Assembly: GCA_024400115.1 (NCBI GenBank)
Contig: JAKSNF010000007.1
Span: forward strand, 20,578-84,577
Direction of reading: 5' to 3'
Origin: Paludibacteraceae bacterium
GTDB taxonomy: Bacteria; Bacteroidota; Bacteroidia; Bacteroidales; Paludibacteraceae
Length of the DNA stretch: 64,000 nucleotides
Below are positions 35,987-44,368 of the stretch, piece by piece. Position 1 is the first letter of the stretch. Each line of letters opens with the position of its first letter. A program made the translations under genes and the position numbers. The notes under the pieces are model-generated. The model saw only the letters and a program-made list of their open reading frames with translations. It did not search any database and was not told the origin of the DNA.

Positions 35987-37486
35987 ATGCTTCGCAATAT
36001 ATTAAAGGACTTTTTTCTTTGGTTGATAGCCTCCGTCATCTGCATCCTTTGGCGTGTGATTGCTGCTAAATCGGCTATTATTCCTTATTGGGTACTTTTC
36101 TCTGCCATGATGGGTATTTGGATGGTACTCAGCTTTCTTTTTGGCAAATACCGTTCCTATAAAGTGGCGTGGTACTGGCAGGAGTTACTGGCATTGTTGG
36201 CGGTTACCGGTATTGAGATTGCTCTTAGTTATATCGTGCTGCCGAGACTGAATTACGGTTTGAGTCCCGCTGTTGCGACATGGACGGTGGCGATTGTGGC
36301 TTTCATTGATTCTATTCTCCTTCTCTTTGCGCATTATTGGAAATACGCTACTAACCTCACCGTTCCGCCGATGGTTATTGAACCTCGTGAGAAAGCGCAG
36401 GTATCACGAACCGACGAACCGCGTTCTGAAGCGTCTTTAGAGACTGTTCATCAAGCGGTACTCTCTCTCACAACGGAGGAGGATTATCAACTGCTCTTAT
36501 CCAAAGCGCACCTTGATTCGCGTCAAACGAAAGTAATTGCTAATAGGGATCGTTTTTCTATCCTTCAGATACCCGATTACCAATATCTTACCCTCGTGGA
36601 CCTAACCATACTTAATGAGGTTAAAGGTATTAACCAACGTTTCTGCATGGCCAATCAGAAACTACCAGACGATGGTATTTATGTTTGTTGTTATCGTCCG
36701 CTCGATTATATCAAAACGAAGATATTGAATTCCTATCCCAAAGGCATTAACTATATCGTCTATGCTTATTGGTTCCTTATGCGTAGGGTCGTTCCGCGTT
36801 TGATGTTCTTTTCGCGCCTATACTACGATTTAACCAAAGGTCATAAACGCGTTCTCTCCCGAACGGAGGTCTTAGGAAGGTTGTATTACTGTGGTTTTGA
36901 GGTGGTAGAGGAAGTTCATTCGGGACATATCGTCTATGTCTTTGCCCATCGTCATTCACAGCCTTATCCGCAGGAGCAGCTAAAACTTCACGGACCGATT
37001 ATCAAACTAAATAGAGTCGGGAAAGACAAACAGATATTCGCTTTCTATAAGATGCGTACCATGCACCCTTATGCGGAGTATATACAAAAGTATGTTTTTG
37101 ACCAAAGGGGTGGTATGTCGATTGCCGATAAGTCGGATAGTGATTTTCGTATCACCGCTTGGGGGCGGTTCCTGCGTAAATACTGGTTAGACGAATTGCC
37201 GATGTTGATTAACTGGTTCAAACGGGACTGCAAGTTAGTGGGAGTCAGACCCCTCTCTCAGACCATGTTCGACCAATATCCGCCCGAACTCCAAGACAAG
37301 CGTACGCGGTGCAAACCGGGATTGATTCCTCCGTTTTATATAGATCACCCAAACGACATGGAATCTCTCTTTGCTTCTGAGAATAAGTACTTAGATGAGT
37401 ATTTCGCTCATCCATTTAAAACAGATTGTAAGTACTTCTTCTTAACCTTAAAATCTATTTTATTTGGCAAAATGCATAGTGCATAA
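35987..37486 (+). CDS. Bacterial sugar transferase (initiating glycosyl-1-phosphate transferase-like)
   Basis: 499 residues. Four N-terminal transmembrane helices (about 10-115) are followed by a cytoplasmic region and a C-terminal sugar-transferase core: AFYKMRTMHPYAEYIQ, DSDFRITAWGRFLRKYWLDELPML, then LVGVRPLSQ. The re-entrant helix that usually precedes the core in WcaJ/PglC enzymes is not recognisable; an SRTEVLGRLYYCGFEVVEE segment stands in its place. As I recall, this layout is shared by a Bacteroidota subfamily. It is expected to load a sugar phosphate onto undecaprenyl phosphate to begin a repeat unit. The next gene has its own promoter. Confidence 0.85.
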   Translation: MLRNILKDFFLWLIASVICILWRVIAAKSAIIPYWVLFSAMMGIWMVLSFLFGKYRSYKVAWYWQELLALLAVTGIEIALSYIVLPRLNYGLSPAVATWTVAIVAFIDSILLLFAHYWKYATNLTVPPMVIEPREKAQVSRTDEPRSEASLETVHQAVLSLTTEEDYQLLLSKAHLDSRQTKVIANRDRFSILQIPDYQYLTLVDLTILNEVKGINQRFCMANQKLPDDGIYVCCYRPLDYIKTKILNSYPKGINYIVYAYWFLMRRVVPRLMFFSRLYYDLTKGHKRVLSRTEVLGRLYYCGFEVVEEVHSGHIVYVFAHRHSQPYPQEQLKLHGPIIKLNRVGKDKQIFAFYKMRTMHPYAEYIQKYVFDQRGGMSIADKSDSDFRITAWGRFLRKYWLDELPMLINWFKRDCKLVGVRPLSQTMFDQYPPELQDKRTRCKPGLIPPFYIDHPNDMESLFASENKYLDEYFAHPFKTDCKYFFLTLKSILFGKMHSA

Positions 37487-37504
37487 TTAAAAAATACAAA
37501 TAAA

Positions 37505-37536
37505 TTTGTATATATCAAAAAAAAGTAGTATCTTTG
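37505..37536 (+). promoter_or_regulatory. Sigma-ABfr promoter for the WlbA-like and export gene set
   Basis: TTTG at 37505-37508, 20 bp, TATCTTTG at 37529-37536. First gene starts at 37577. It probably drives the wlbA-like, two wza-like, wzc and DUF5103 genes, which are tightly packed. Confidence 0.87.
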
Positions 37537-37576
37537 CGCCCGCAATTGAAAATAGCATTTTAACAAAGATACTTCT

Positions 37577-38566
37577 ATGAATACTAATCCCTTACAGTTT
37601 GCCCTTATTGGTGCCGCAGGTTATATCGCACCGCGTCACATTAAGGCTATTGCAGATACGGGCAACAATCTTCTCGTTGCCTATGATAAGTTTGACTCCG
37701 TTGGTCGTCTGGATTCGTCTTTCCCTAACTGCTCTTTCTTTACGGAGAATGAGCAGTTTGACCGTTTCTGTTCTAAACAGATGCGCACCGATAATCCTCT
37801 CAACTGGATGTCTATTTGTACCCCAAACTACACCCACGATGCTTTTATCCGATATGGTTTGCGCCTTGGTACGAACGTTATTTGTGAAAAGCCGTTAGTG
37901 CTCAATCCGTACAATATTGACAATCTTGTTGAGTTGGAGCAAGAGACGGGTCACCAAGCTTACACCATCCTTCAACTCCGTCTGCATGAGGCGATAGCTA
38001 ACCTCAAGAAAAAAGTAGAGAACGGACCCAAGGACAAGATTTACGATGTTGACCTGACCTATATCACATCTCGCGGTAATTGGTATTATACCTCATGGAA
38101 AGGCGATGTGCATAAGTCGGGTGGAGTAGCCACGAACATTGGTGTACACTTCTACGATATGTTGCAATGGATCTTCGGTCCGGTGCAGAAGAATATTGTT
38201 CACGTTATGTCGTTTGACCGAGTAGCCGGTTTCCTTGAACTTAAACAAGCTCGCGTGCGTTATTTCCTTAGTATTAACGCAGACTGCCTGCCTCCCAATG
38301 CCGTGCAAGGAGAGAAACGGACTTACCGAACCCTCTCTATTGATGGTGAGGAGTTTGAGTTCTCGCAGGGCTTTACCGAGTTACATACGGAGAGTTATAA
38401 GCGCATCTTATCTGGTCAAGGATTCCGAATCTCTGAGGCTCGTCCGTGCATTGAGATTGTTAGTCAGATACGTACTTCTGAACCTATTGGTTTGGTGGGC
38501 GATTATCACCCCTTAGCTAAATTGCCGCTCTCACGTCACCCCTTTGGTTGGGACGAAAGGCGATGA
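37577..38566 (+). CDS. Gfo/Idh/MocA-family sugar-nucleotide dehydrogenase (WlbA/WbpB-like)
   Basis: 329 residues. Rossmann motif LIGAAGYIAPRHIKAI at the N-terminus, CEKPLVL with the catalytic Lys, and GVATNIGVHFYDML with the catalytic His region. WlbA/WbpB oxidise UDP-GlcNAc uronic acid at C3 in the route to diacetamido-mannuronic acid. The aminotransferase, acetyltransferase and epimerase partners are not in this window, so they are elsewhere or the substrate differs. It heads a polysaccharide export cluster. Confidence 0.85.
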   Translation: MNTNPLQFALIGAAGYIAPRHIKAIADTGNNLLVAYDKFDSVGRLDSSFPNCSFFTENEQFDRFCSKQMRTDNPLNWMSICTPNYTHDAFIRYGLRLGTNVICEKPLVLNPYNIDNLVELEQETGHQAYTILQLRLHEAIANLKKKVENGPKDKIYDVDLTYITSRGNWYYTSWKGDVHKSGGVATNIGVHFYDMLQWIFGPVQKNIVHVMSFDRVAGFLELKQARVRYFLSINADCLPPNAVQGEKRTYRTLSIDGEEFEFSQGFTELHTESYKRILSGQGFRISEARPCIEIVSQIRTSEPIGLVGDYHPLAKLPLSRHPFGWDERR

Positions 38567-38575
38567 GGTCGGCGT

Positions 38576-38637
38576 TGTAAAGTTGAAAGTTAAAAGATTA
38601 AACTTGAAAATAAGTGAAGAAGTTGAAAGTAAATAGT
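38576..38637 (+). repeat. GTTGAAA 7-nt tract at the wza-like start
   Basis: TTGTAAA, GTTGAAA, GTTAAAA, GATTAAAC, TTGAAAA, then a longer unit, GTTGAAA, GTAAATA. The GTG start codon of the first Wza-like gene (38614) and its first five codons lie inside it. Confidence 0.7.
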
Positions 38638-39459
38638 TTGTTTTTAGCGATTATAGCTATCGCCTTAGCCTCTTGCGTGACTTCCAAGAAAGTCAATTAT
38701 ATGCAAGAGCCGGATCGGCAGATTCCCTCTTATGCTGATACGTTAACCTTTGAGGACTATCGTCTTCGTACGGGGGATCGTCTCTTTATCTACGTCTATT
38801 CGTTAGATGAGAAAATCACTAAGATGTATAACGCGGGTGCCGGTTCTAACTATCAAATGCGCGGACGTGGAAGCAATAACGAGTACTCCTCGTATGATCT
38901 CTATTCGTATCTTGTAGACGATAACGGAAACATCCAGTTCCCCACGTTGGGAGATGTCTATGTAAAGGATATGACCACTCGTGATGTCAAACTGGCGTTA
39001 GAGGATCAACTCGGAAAACTACTACGCGAAATACCCGGTTATAAACTTGTCTCCGTAGAAGTGAACGTGGTAAGACGTACATTCTCTATCATTGGTCAAC
39101 AGTCCGGTAAATACACCATTACTAAGGAGAAGATGACCATCTTTGAGGCTATCGCTCAAGCGGGTGATATAGCGGAGTTCGGCGACCGCTCTCAGATTAA
39201 GCTCATCCGTGAACGTGATGGCGAGACCATCATTAAGACGTTTGATGTGCGCTCCAAGGACATTGTCAATTCAGAGTTTTATTACATAGAGCCTAACGAT
39301 ATCCTTTATATTCGTCAGATTAAAGGTCGTGCTTTCGGTATCAACTCTGCCGGAACGGCAGTCAGTATCGTGGCTTCCACTATCTCCTTCGGTGTCTTCG
39401 TGTACACGATTGTGAACACCGGTATTAATCACGTTCAAAAACACTACCCATCCAAATGA
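38614..39459 (+). CDS. Wza-like polysaccharide export lipoprotein 1
   Basis: 281 residues, outer-membrane polysaccharide export (Poly_export/SLBB) family. A GTG start is proposed; the lipoprotein signal (FLAIIAIALASC) depends on it, since the next ATG comes after the lipobox. The export domain follows (YRLRTGDRLFIYVY, then VDDNGNIQFPTLGDVYV). An SLBB-like segment (FSIIGQQSGKYTITKEKMTIFEAIAQAGDIAEFGD) comes next, and a C-terminal hydrophobic helix (AVSIVASTISFGVFVYTIV) could span the outer membrane as in Wza. Paralogous to the next gene, with which it shares four bases. Confidence 0.88.
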   Translation: MKKLKVNSLFLAIIAIALASCVTSKKVNYMQEPDRQIPSYADTLTFEDYRLRTGDRLFIYVYSLDEKITKMYNAGAGSNYQMRGRGSNNEYSSYDLYSYLVDDNGNIQFPTLGDVYVKDMTTRDVKLALEDQLGKLLREIPGYKLVSVEVNVVRRTFSIIGQQSGKYTITKEKMTIFEAIAQAGDIAEFGDRSQIKLIRERDGETIIKTFDVRSKDIVNSEFYYIEPNDILYIRQIKGRAFGINSAGTAVSIVASTISFGVFVYTIVNTGINHVQKHYPSK

Positions 39460-40235
39460 TTATGAACAAACACTTTTATTTTGTGCTCGTTATCGTTTGG
39501 ACGAGCCTTGTGATGACCTCTTGCTATGGTCATCGGTCTATTGGTCTGCTACAAGAACCCACGAAGCAGAATAAACTGCCTCAGTACGAAGCGGCAGAGT
39601 ATCAGCCTTATCGTCTTCAAGTGAATGATGAGATTATGTATCGCGTCATCTCTGTGGACGAGACGATTACAAAAACCCTTGGAACAAATAACGCTTCCAC
39701 TTCGTCGGAGTATGCTGTTACGTATCGCATTTATCAAGATGGAACGGTTGATATACCTTTCTTGAAGCCTATTCGTTTGGCAGGTTTAACCGAACGCGAA
39801 GCGCAAGATACGCTTCAAGCCGCTTTCCGTCAGATTATTCCGGATGCCGATGTTAAGTTAGCTTTATATAACAAGAACTTTACCGTTATCGGTGATATTC
39901 ACTCGGGTACTTATTATATCTATCGGGAGAAGATGAATATCTTCCAAGCCCTCGCTATGTCGGGTGACTTGCTAAACTCAGGTGACCGTAAGCATGTGCG
40001 TATTATTCGTCCGCACACCAATGCTGAACCTGAAGTGCTGGAGTTTGATATCCGTACTAATTCGATAATTGACTCAAAGTATTATTATATTTATCCGAAT
40101 GACGTCATTTACGTAGCGCGCACAAAAGATAGTTTCGTCAAAGTGCCCACGTACACGGGTTTCTTGGGGCTGATCACCTCCTCGGTGGGGCTGCTCATCT
40201 CTACCCTTAATTTTGCCGTCACTTTTGCAAAATAG
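39456..40235 (+). CDS. Wza-like polysaccharide export lipoprotein 2
   Basis: 259 residues, a paralogue of the preceding protein with the same order of segments: lipobox (LVMTSCYG), export domain (YRLQVNDEIMYRVISVDETITK), SLBB-like strand (FTVIGDIHSGTYYIYREKMNIFQALAMSGDLLNSGD) and C-terminal hydrophobic helix. The ATG overlaps the previous stop (ATGA), indicating coupling. Two tandem Wza-like proteins could form hetero-oligomeric outer-membrane channels or serve in alternation; that is inference. Only 3 bp separates it from the Wzc-like kinase gene. Confidence 0.88.
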   Translation: MIMNKHFYFVLVIVWTSLVMTSCYGHRSIGLLQEPTKQNKLPQYEAAEYQPYRLQVNDEIMYRVISVDETITKTLGTNNASTSSEYAVTYRIYQDGTVDIPFLKPIRLAGLTEREAQDTLQAAFRQIIPDADVKLALYNKNFTVIGDIHSGTYYIYREKMNIFQALAMSGDLLNSGDRKHVRIIRPHTNAEPEVLEFDIRTNSIIDSKYYYIYPNDVIYVARTKDSFVKVPTYTGFLGLITSSVGLLISTLNFAVTFAK

Positions 40236-40238
40236 ATT

Positions 40239-42848
40239 ATGGACAACAATAAAGATTATACGCAAAGCGGTAATAGCAACTATCTACCGCAAGATAACGC
40301 CAATTACGGCAACTATGGAAACTATGGTCACTATGGCAACTACGGAGGCTATGGAAAGTATGGTAATTACGGCAAGTATGGCAACTATGGTTACAATAAC
40401 TATGGTAATAATTACGGCAACCCTGATCAGCAGCAACCTCAAGACGAAGAGTCTAACTTCAATGTTATGGAGTGGCTCATGCGAATCCTTCACTATTGGT
40501 ATTTCTTCGTTTTGGCAGCCGTTATAGCTCTTGGTTTGGCGATGATAAAGAACAGACGTTGGATAGCCGATTATTATTCATATACCACCGTTATTATTAA
40601 GGATCAGTCCTCCTCTATGGGAGCCAACTCGGCATTGCTCAATGGTTTTGGTGTGGATAACGGACTGAAGAATATCAATAACCAACTCATCGTTCTTCGT
40701 TCTTACGACCTCATTGGCCGCGTTATTGATTCGTTGCCGGATCTCCAAGTCGAATATATCTCAAAGGGACGCTTCAAAACGCGTAATTATTATAATCAAT
40801 CACCTATCAAGATTGACCGTATCAACATCTCTGCGGAAGCTTATCAGTACCTTTATGAGATCACGATTAACCCCGACCAGTCGGTGTCGATTTCTTCTAC
40901 CGATGAACATCATCCGTTTACGATTACGGGTGTTTTGGAACAACCTATTGAGTCCGAACTTTTCTCTATCGTTGTACATGCACAACCATCTTATGCGGGT
41001 AAACAATTCTTCCGATTCCGTACACCAGAGCAACTAACATCGGAGTTCTTATCTCGTACCTTTATCGTTATGGAGAAAGAGGGTAGTACTATAGTACGAA
41101 TATATACAACGAGTAAAACACCGGCTCGCGATCGCGATTACCTCAATAAACTGGTTGAGATTTACCTTCTTCAAAACGTTGAGAGCAAAAATGCTGTAGC
41201 AGATAAAACGATTCATTTCATTAACTCGCAATTGGTTGATTTACAACAATCGCTTTCTGTATCAGAGTCTGCTATGACTGATTATCGTCAACAGAATAAG
41301 TTTGTTGATGTCAGTTCTTATGCAGGACAACTTATGTCTCGTATCGCTGAGTATGATCAGCAAAAGATGAATCTCAAACTCCGTGAGATGTACTTTGATT
41401 ATCTCACGGATTATCTACACACCAATATTGAATCAGGTGCAGTCATAGCGCCCTCTTCTATGGGACTTACAGAACCCATGCTCATGACCCTTGTTACTCA
41501 ACTCAACGAATTACGTGTGCAACGCGGAGAACTTTCTGAACAGAACGTCTATTATGCTAAGTTCACGAAGGATATAGAAAATGTTAAGACCACCATCGAG
41601 GAGGTTGTTAAGTCTATGCGTATCTCACTCGAAATTGAGAAAAAGGACCTTGAAGCCCGTTATGCTGATGTTGAACAAGATATTCTTAATCTCCCGGAGA
41701 AGGAACTCCAAATGGTCTCTCTTGAGCGTAATTATCGTATATCCGATAACTACTACACTTTCTTCTTGCAAAAACGTGCTGAGGCAGAGATTCAAAAAGC
41801 ATCCAATACGCCCGATAACTCTATTCTTGACAAGGCAAGAACCTCTTCTTCGATCATTAACGCAAAGGATAAGACACGTACTACCACCAAATATGTCGGT
41901 ATAGGACTGCTTATTCCACTTATCTTGATTATTTTGAGCGAACTGACTAATAATAAGATTCGTACCGTCAAGGATCTTAATAAGATTTCTCGTTTCCACA
42001 TTATTGGTGTATTGCGTCATGTACGCACACAGAACCCGACTCTCGTGCGAGATTCACCTCGGTCTTCTTATGCTGAGATGTTACGGTCTGTTCGACATCG
42101 TTTGGAGTTTATCACCCGTCGTAAGACCAATATATCCGTTATGATTACTTCTACCGAGTCTGGTGACGGTAAGACGTATCTCAGCTCTAACTTAGCTACA
42201 CTCTACGCTCTCACGGGAAAGAAAACGATCCTTATTGACCTTGATATTCGTAAGCCAAACCTTCATACTAAATTAGGTGTTGATAAAACGAAAGGATTGT
42301 CTAATTATTTAGCGGATGATTGTACACTTGAGGAGGCTTTGCTTACCGAAACTCCGTTCGGTTTTGACTTCTTACCAGCCGGCTCTATTCCGCCTAATCC
42401 TGGTGAACTCATTCACTCGGATAAACTGATAGAACTCATTGCTAAACTTCGTGAACAATATGAATATATCGTAATGGATACATCGCCTATCGGACTTGTG
42501 CCGGATGCTTATGCGCTTCTCAATCAAGTGGATGTGTGCTTGTATGTCGTTCGTTGCATGCAGACGAATAAGCGTTTTACGAAGGAGACGTTAGAGCAAC
42601 TATCTGAAGTAGTTGAGGAACCGGATAAGATTCAACTCGTTCTTTCTGATATTCCTTCCGATCATAAACATAATTACACGAGAGGCTATGGTTCGGGCTA
42701 TGGTTATGGTTACGGTTACGGATATGGTTATGGTCATCGTCATGATGCCTATGCTTCGGAGCATGTCGAGAAACTGCGTAAAGCATATAACACCATAATG
42801 CATAAAGAGGATAAACCCTCGTACCAATATTATTCGGATGAAGAGTAG
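40239..42848 (+). CDS. Wzc-like chain-length regulator and BY-type tyrosine kinase
   Basis: 869 residues. A cytoplasmic N-terminal extension of tandem Tyr-Gly-Asn/Lys units (about residues 24-65) precedes transmembrane helix 1 (~80-102). A periplasmic Wzz domain with coiled coils, helix 2 (~550-570) and a cytoplasmic kinase domain follow, with Walker A (STESGDGKTYLSSN), Walker A' (TILIDLDIRKP) and Walker B (YIVMDTSPIG). The tail contains an alternating Gly-Tyr run (about residues 809-824), the usual autophosphorylation cluster in an unusually regular form. Tyr repeats at both cytoplasmic ends are not typical. It would control polymer length and export with the Wza-like proteins. The end overlaps the DUF5103 gene by 11 nt. 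Confidence 0.93.
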   Translation: MDNNKDYTQSGNSNYLPQDNANYGNYGNYGHYGNYGGYGKYGNYGKYGNYGYNNYGNNYGNPDQQQPQDEESNFNVMEWLMRILHYWYFFVLAAVIALGLAMIKNRRWIADYYSYTTVIIKDQSSSMGANSALLNGFGVDNGLKNINNQLIVLRSYDLIGRVIDSLPDLQVEYISKGRFKTRNYYNQSPIKIDRINISAEAYQYLYEITINPDQSVSISSTDEHHPFTITGVLEQPIESELFSIVVHAQPSYAGKQFFRFRTPEQLTSEFLSRTFIVMEKEGSTIVRIYTTSKTPARDRDYLNKLVEIYLLQNVESKNAVADKTIHFINSQLVDLQQSLSVSESAMTDYRQQNKFVDVSSYAGQLMSRIAEYDQQKMNLKLREMYFDYLTDYLHTNIESGAVIAPSSMGLTEPMLMTLVTQLNELRVQRGELSEQNVYYAKFTKDIENVKTTIEEVVKSMRISLEIEKKDLEARYADVEQDILNLPEKELQMVSLERNYRISDNYYTFFLQKRAEAEIQKASNTPDNSILDKARTSSSIINAKDKTRTTTKYVGIGLLIPLILIILSELTNNKIRTVKDLNKISRFHIIGVLRHVRTQNPTLVRDSPRSSYAEMLRSVRHRLEFITRRKTNISVMITSTESGDGKTYLSSNLATLYALTGKKTILIDLDIRKPNLHTKLGVDKTKGLSNYLADDCTLEEALLTETPFGFDFLPAGSIPPNPGELIHSDKLIELIAKLREQYEYIVMDTSPIGLVPDAYALLNQVDVCLYVVRCMQTNKRFTKETLEQLSEVVEEPDKIQLVLSDIPSDHKHNYTRGYGSGYGYGYGYGYGYGHRHDAYASEHVEKLRKAYNTIMHKEDKPSYQYYSDEE
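40305..40430 (+). repeat. Degenerate 9/12-nt repeat encoding Tyr-Gly units
   Basis: Units such as GGCAACTATGGA and GGTAATTACGGC vary in third positions but keep the Y-G-N/K/H/G peptide. The variable codons suggest selection on the protein rather than recent DNA slippage. Confidence 0.8.
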
Positions 42849-44052
42849 TTTAATTATATTACTCGCTTTAGTCACTCATACGATTGATCCTGACCTTCAA
42901 ACCCTCCTTATTCGTCCTGCGGATGAGGAGGTGTTTGAGATTAGTTTTGACGAACTCTCACATGACCCACATTTTTATACTTATACCGTTACCCACCTCA
43001 ATGCCAACCTCGAACCTTCAGAACTTATGTCGTCCGAGTATGTGGAGGGTTTTACTACAGCAGACATAACCGATTACGACCATAGCCTCAACACGAACGT
43101 GCCCTATACGCATTATCGTTTCTTCTTTCCCAATGATGACATGCGTATCACTAAACAAGGCTTGTATGCCCTCTCTATTTATGAGGATGGAGATCCCGAT
43201 AACGTGGTTGCCGTGGCGGTTGTCCCCGTTGTTAATAGCCCGTCTGACGCACCTGCCGCTATTACGGGAAACGTCACCTCTCATACGCAAAGGGAGTTCA
43301 ATGGCCGCTATCAGCAATTAGACTTAGAACTGAAGATTGACCCCTCTACACGCAGTGAGGATTATTTTATTGTAGTGCGTCAGAACGACCGTTATGATAA
43401 TCTTGTTTATGCGCCTCAACCTACCTATCGTGAACCGGGGCGGTTGCGTTGGGTTAACTGTCGTAATTTGATTTTTGAGGGTGGAAACGAGTACCGCCAT
43501 TTTGATATTTACTCTACTTATTATGCTGGAGTAGGGGTGGACAAGGTACGTTATGGGCAAGGCGATTATTATGTTACTTTGGATTTTGATGCCATGCGCA
43601 ATAGGGGCGTCTATACGCATCAGTATGATGTTAATGGCGGGCGTGTTATCAATGCTGAACGTTGTTCCGATCCCGATTATGAAGCCGAGTATATGTACGT
43701 TCACTTCGAATACCCGGCTCCTCTAAACTCTAAACTCTCCACTCCTCTAAACTCTAAACTCTCCACTCTAAACTTATATATAGGCGGTAGCCTTTTCTAC
43801 AATAGGCTAACCAACGAGAATCGTTTGTTATATGATTCGGAAATGGAGTGTTATTGGCTTGATGCTCTCGTTAAGCAAGGGGGAACGGATTATCAGTTTT
43901 GGGTTTATTCTCCCGAATCGGGAGTGATGGTGGAACCTACGGAAGGTTCTTATTGGCAGACGGAGAATGACTATTCGGTTTACGTCTATTATCGTCCGTT
44001 TGGTTCTCGTTACGATTCTCTTGTAGGTATTTATCACATCAATAGTAAATAA
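42838..44052 (+). CDS. DUF5103-domain exported protein
   Basis: 404 residues with a short N-terminal hydrophobic segment (MKSSLIILLALVTH), possibly a minimal signal peptide. The DUF5103 region follows (FEISFDELSHDPHFYTYTVTHL, then EYVEGFTTADITDYDHSLNT and YTHYRFFFPNDDMRITKQGLYALSIYEDGD). The family is widespread in Bacteroidota and has no assigned function. Between about residues 295 and 312 an in-frame AACTCTA tract, containing two exact 24-nt copies, encodes (P-L-N-S-K-L-S-T)x2. The gene overlaps wzc by 11 nt and ends the operon before a hairpin at 44188. Confidence 0.85.
   Translation: MKSSLIILLALVTHTIDPDLQTLLIRPADEEVFEISFDELSHDPHFYTYTVTHLNANLEPSELMSSEYVEGFTTADITDYDHSLNTNVPYTHYRFFFPNDDMRITKQGLYALSIYEDGDPDNVVAVAVVPVVNSPSDAPAAITGNVTSHTQREFNGRYQQLDLELKIDPSTRSEDYFIVVRQNDRYDNLVYAPQPTYREPGRLRWVNCRNLIFEGGNEYRHFDIYSTYYAGVGVDKVRYGQGDYYVTLDFDAMRNRGVYTHQYDVNGGRVINAERCSDPDYEAEYMYVHFEYPAPLNSKLSTPLNSKLSTLNLYIGGSLFYNRLTNENRLLYDSEMECYWLDALVKQGGTDYQFWVYSPESGVMVEPTEGSYWQTENDYSVYVYYRPFGSRYDSLVGIYHINSK
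43719..43774 (+). repeat. AACTCTA 7-nt tract with exact 24-nt duplication in the DUF5103 gene
   Basis: Two identical 24-nt copies (43720-43743 and 43744-43767), each CCTCTAAACTCTAAAC then TCTCCACT, followed by CTAAAC. It is in frame and encodes P-L-N-S-K-L-S-T twice. The exact identity suggests a recent duplication. Confidence 0.9.
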
Positions 44053-44093
44053 TACCTTCTCCCCTTTATCCCCCTGCTTTCAGCACTTACTAT

Positions 44094-44133
44094 CTGCTCG
44101 GTTACTGCTCGGTTTCTGCTCGGTTACTGCGGC
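44094..44133. repeat. 11-nt tandem repeat (CTGCTCGGTTA)
   Basis: CTGCTCGGTTA, CTGCTCGGTTT, CTGCTCGGTTA, then CTGCGGC. Intergenic, 41 bp after the DUF5103 stop. Same period as the tracts at 971 and 58940. Confidence 0.75.
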
Positions 44134-44187
44134 AGACTTGGCTCTGATTTTATCCTGTAATAACCATGCCATTAGCGTATCAAAAGT

Positions 44188-44219
44188 CAAACGACCTACT
44201 CGAAAGAGTAAGCCGTTTG
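44188..44219. terminator. Hairpin between converging DUF5103 and tRNA-Thr genes
   Basis: Stem outer part CAAACG/CGTTTG and inner part TACTC/GAGTA with a GAAA-type loop region; plus strand continues TTCTTTG, minus strand continues ACTTTTGA. Likely a two-way terminator though the U-runs are weak. Confidence 0.6.
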
Positions 44220-44228
44220 TTCTTTGTG

Positions 44229-44301
<73 letters not shown>

Positions 44302-44333
44302 AAGATAAAGAGCAATCTTTTCAATTGCGGGTG

Positions 44334-44365
44334 CAAAGGTACTGCTTTTTTTCCATATATGCAAA
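44334..44365 (-). promoter_or_regulatory. Sigma-ABfr promoter for tRNA-Thr
   Basis: Minus strand: TTTG at 44365-44362, 20 bp, TACCTTTG at 44341-44334. It lies just after the folK stop, so the tRNA has its own promoter. Confidence 0.88.
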
Positions 44366-44368
44366 TAA

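Noticed and set aside
10884..43774. AACTCTA tracts as telomere-like repeats or chromosome ends
   Set aside because: The 7-nt unit only superficially resembles the plant-type CCCTAAA repeat. The tracts are short, internal, and within coding genes of an ordinary bacterial chromosome.
10884..43774. AACTCTA tracts as contingency loci for phase variation by frame shifting
   Set aside because: Gain or loss of one 7-nt unit would shift frame, so this is conceivable. However, the units are degenerate, which lowers slippage, and the host genes include essential-type functions such as valS. There is no direct support.
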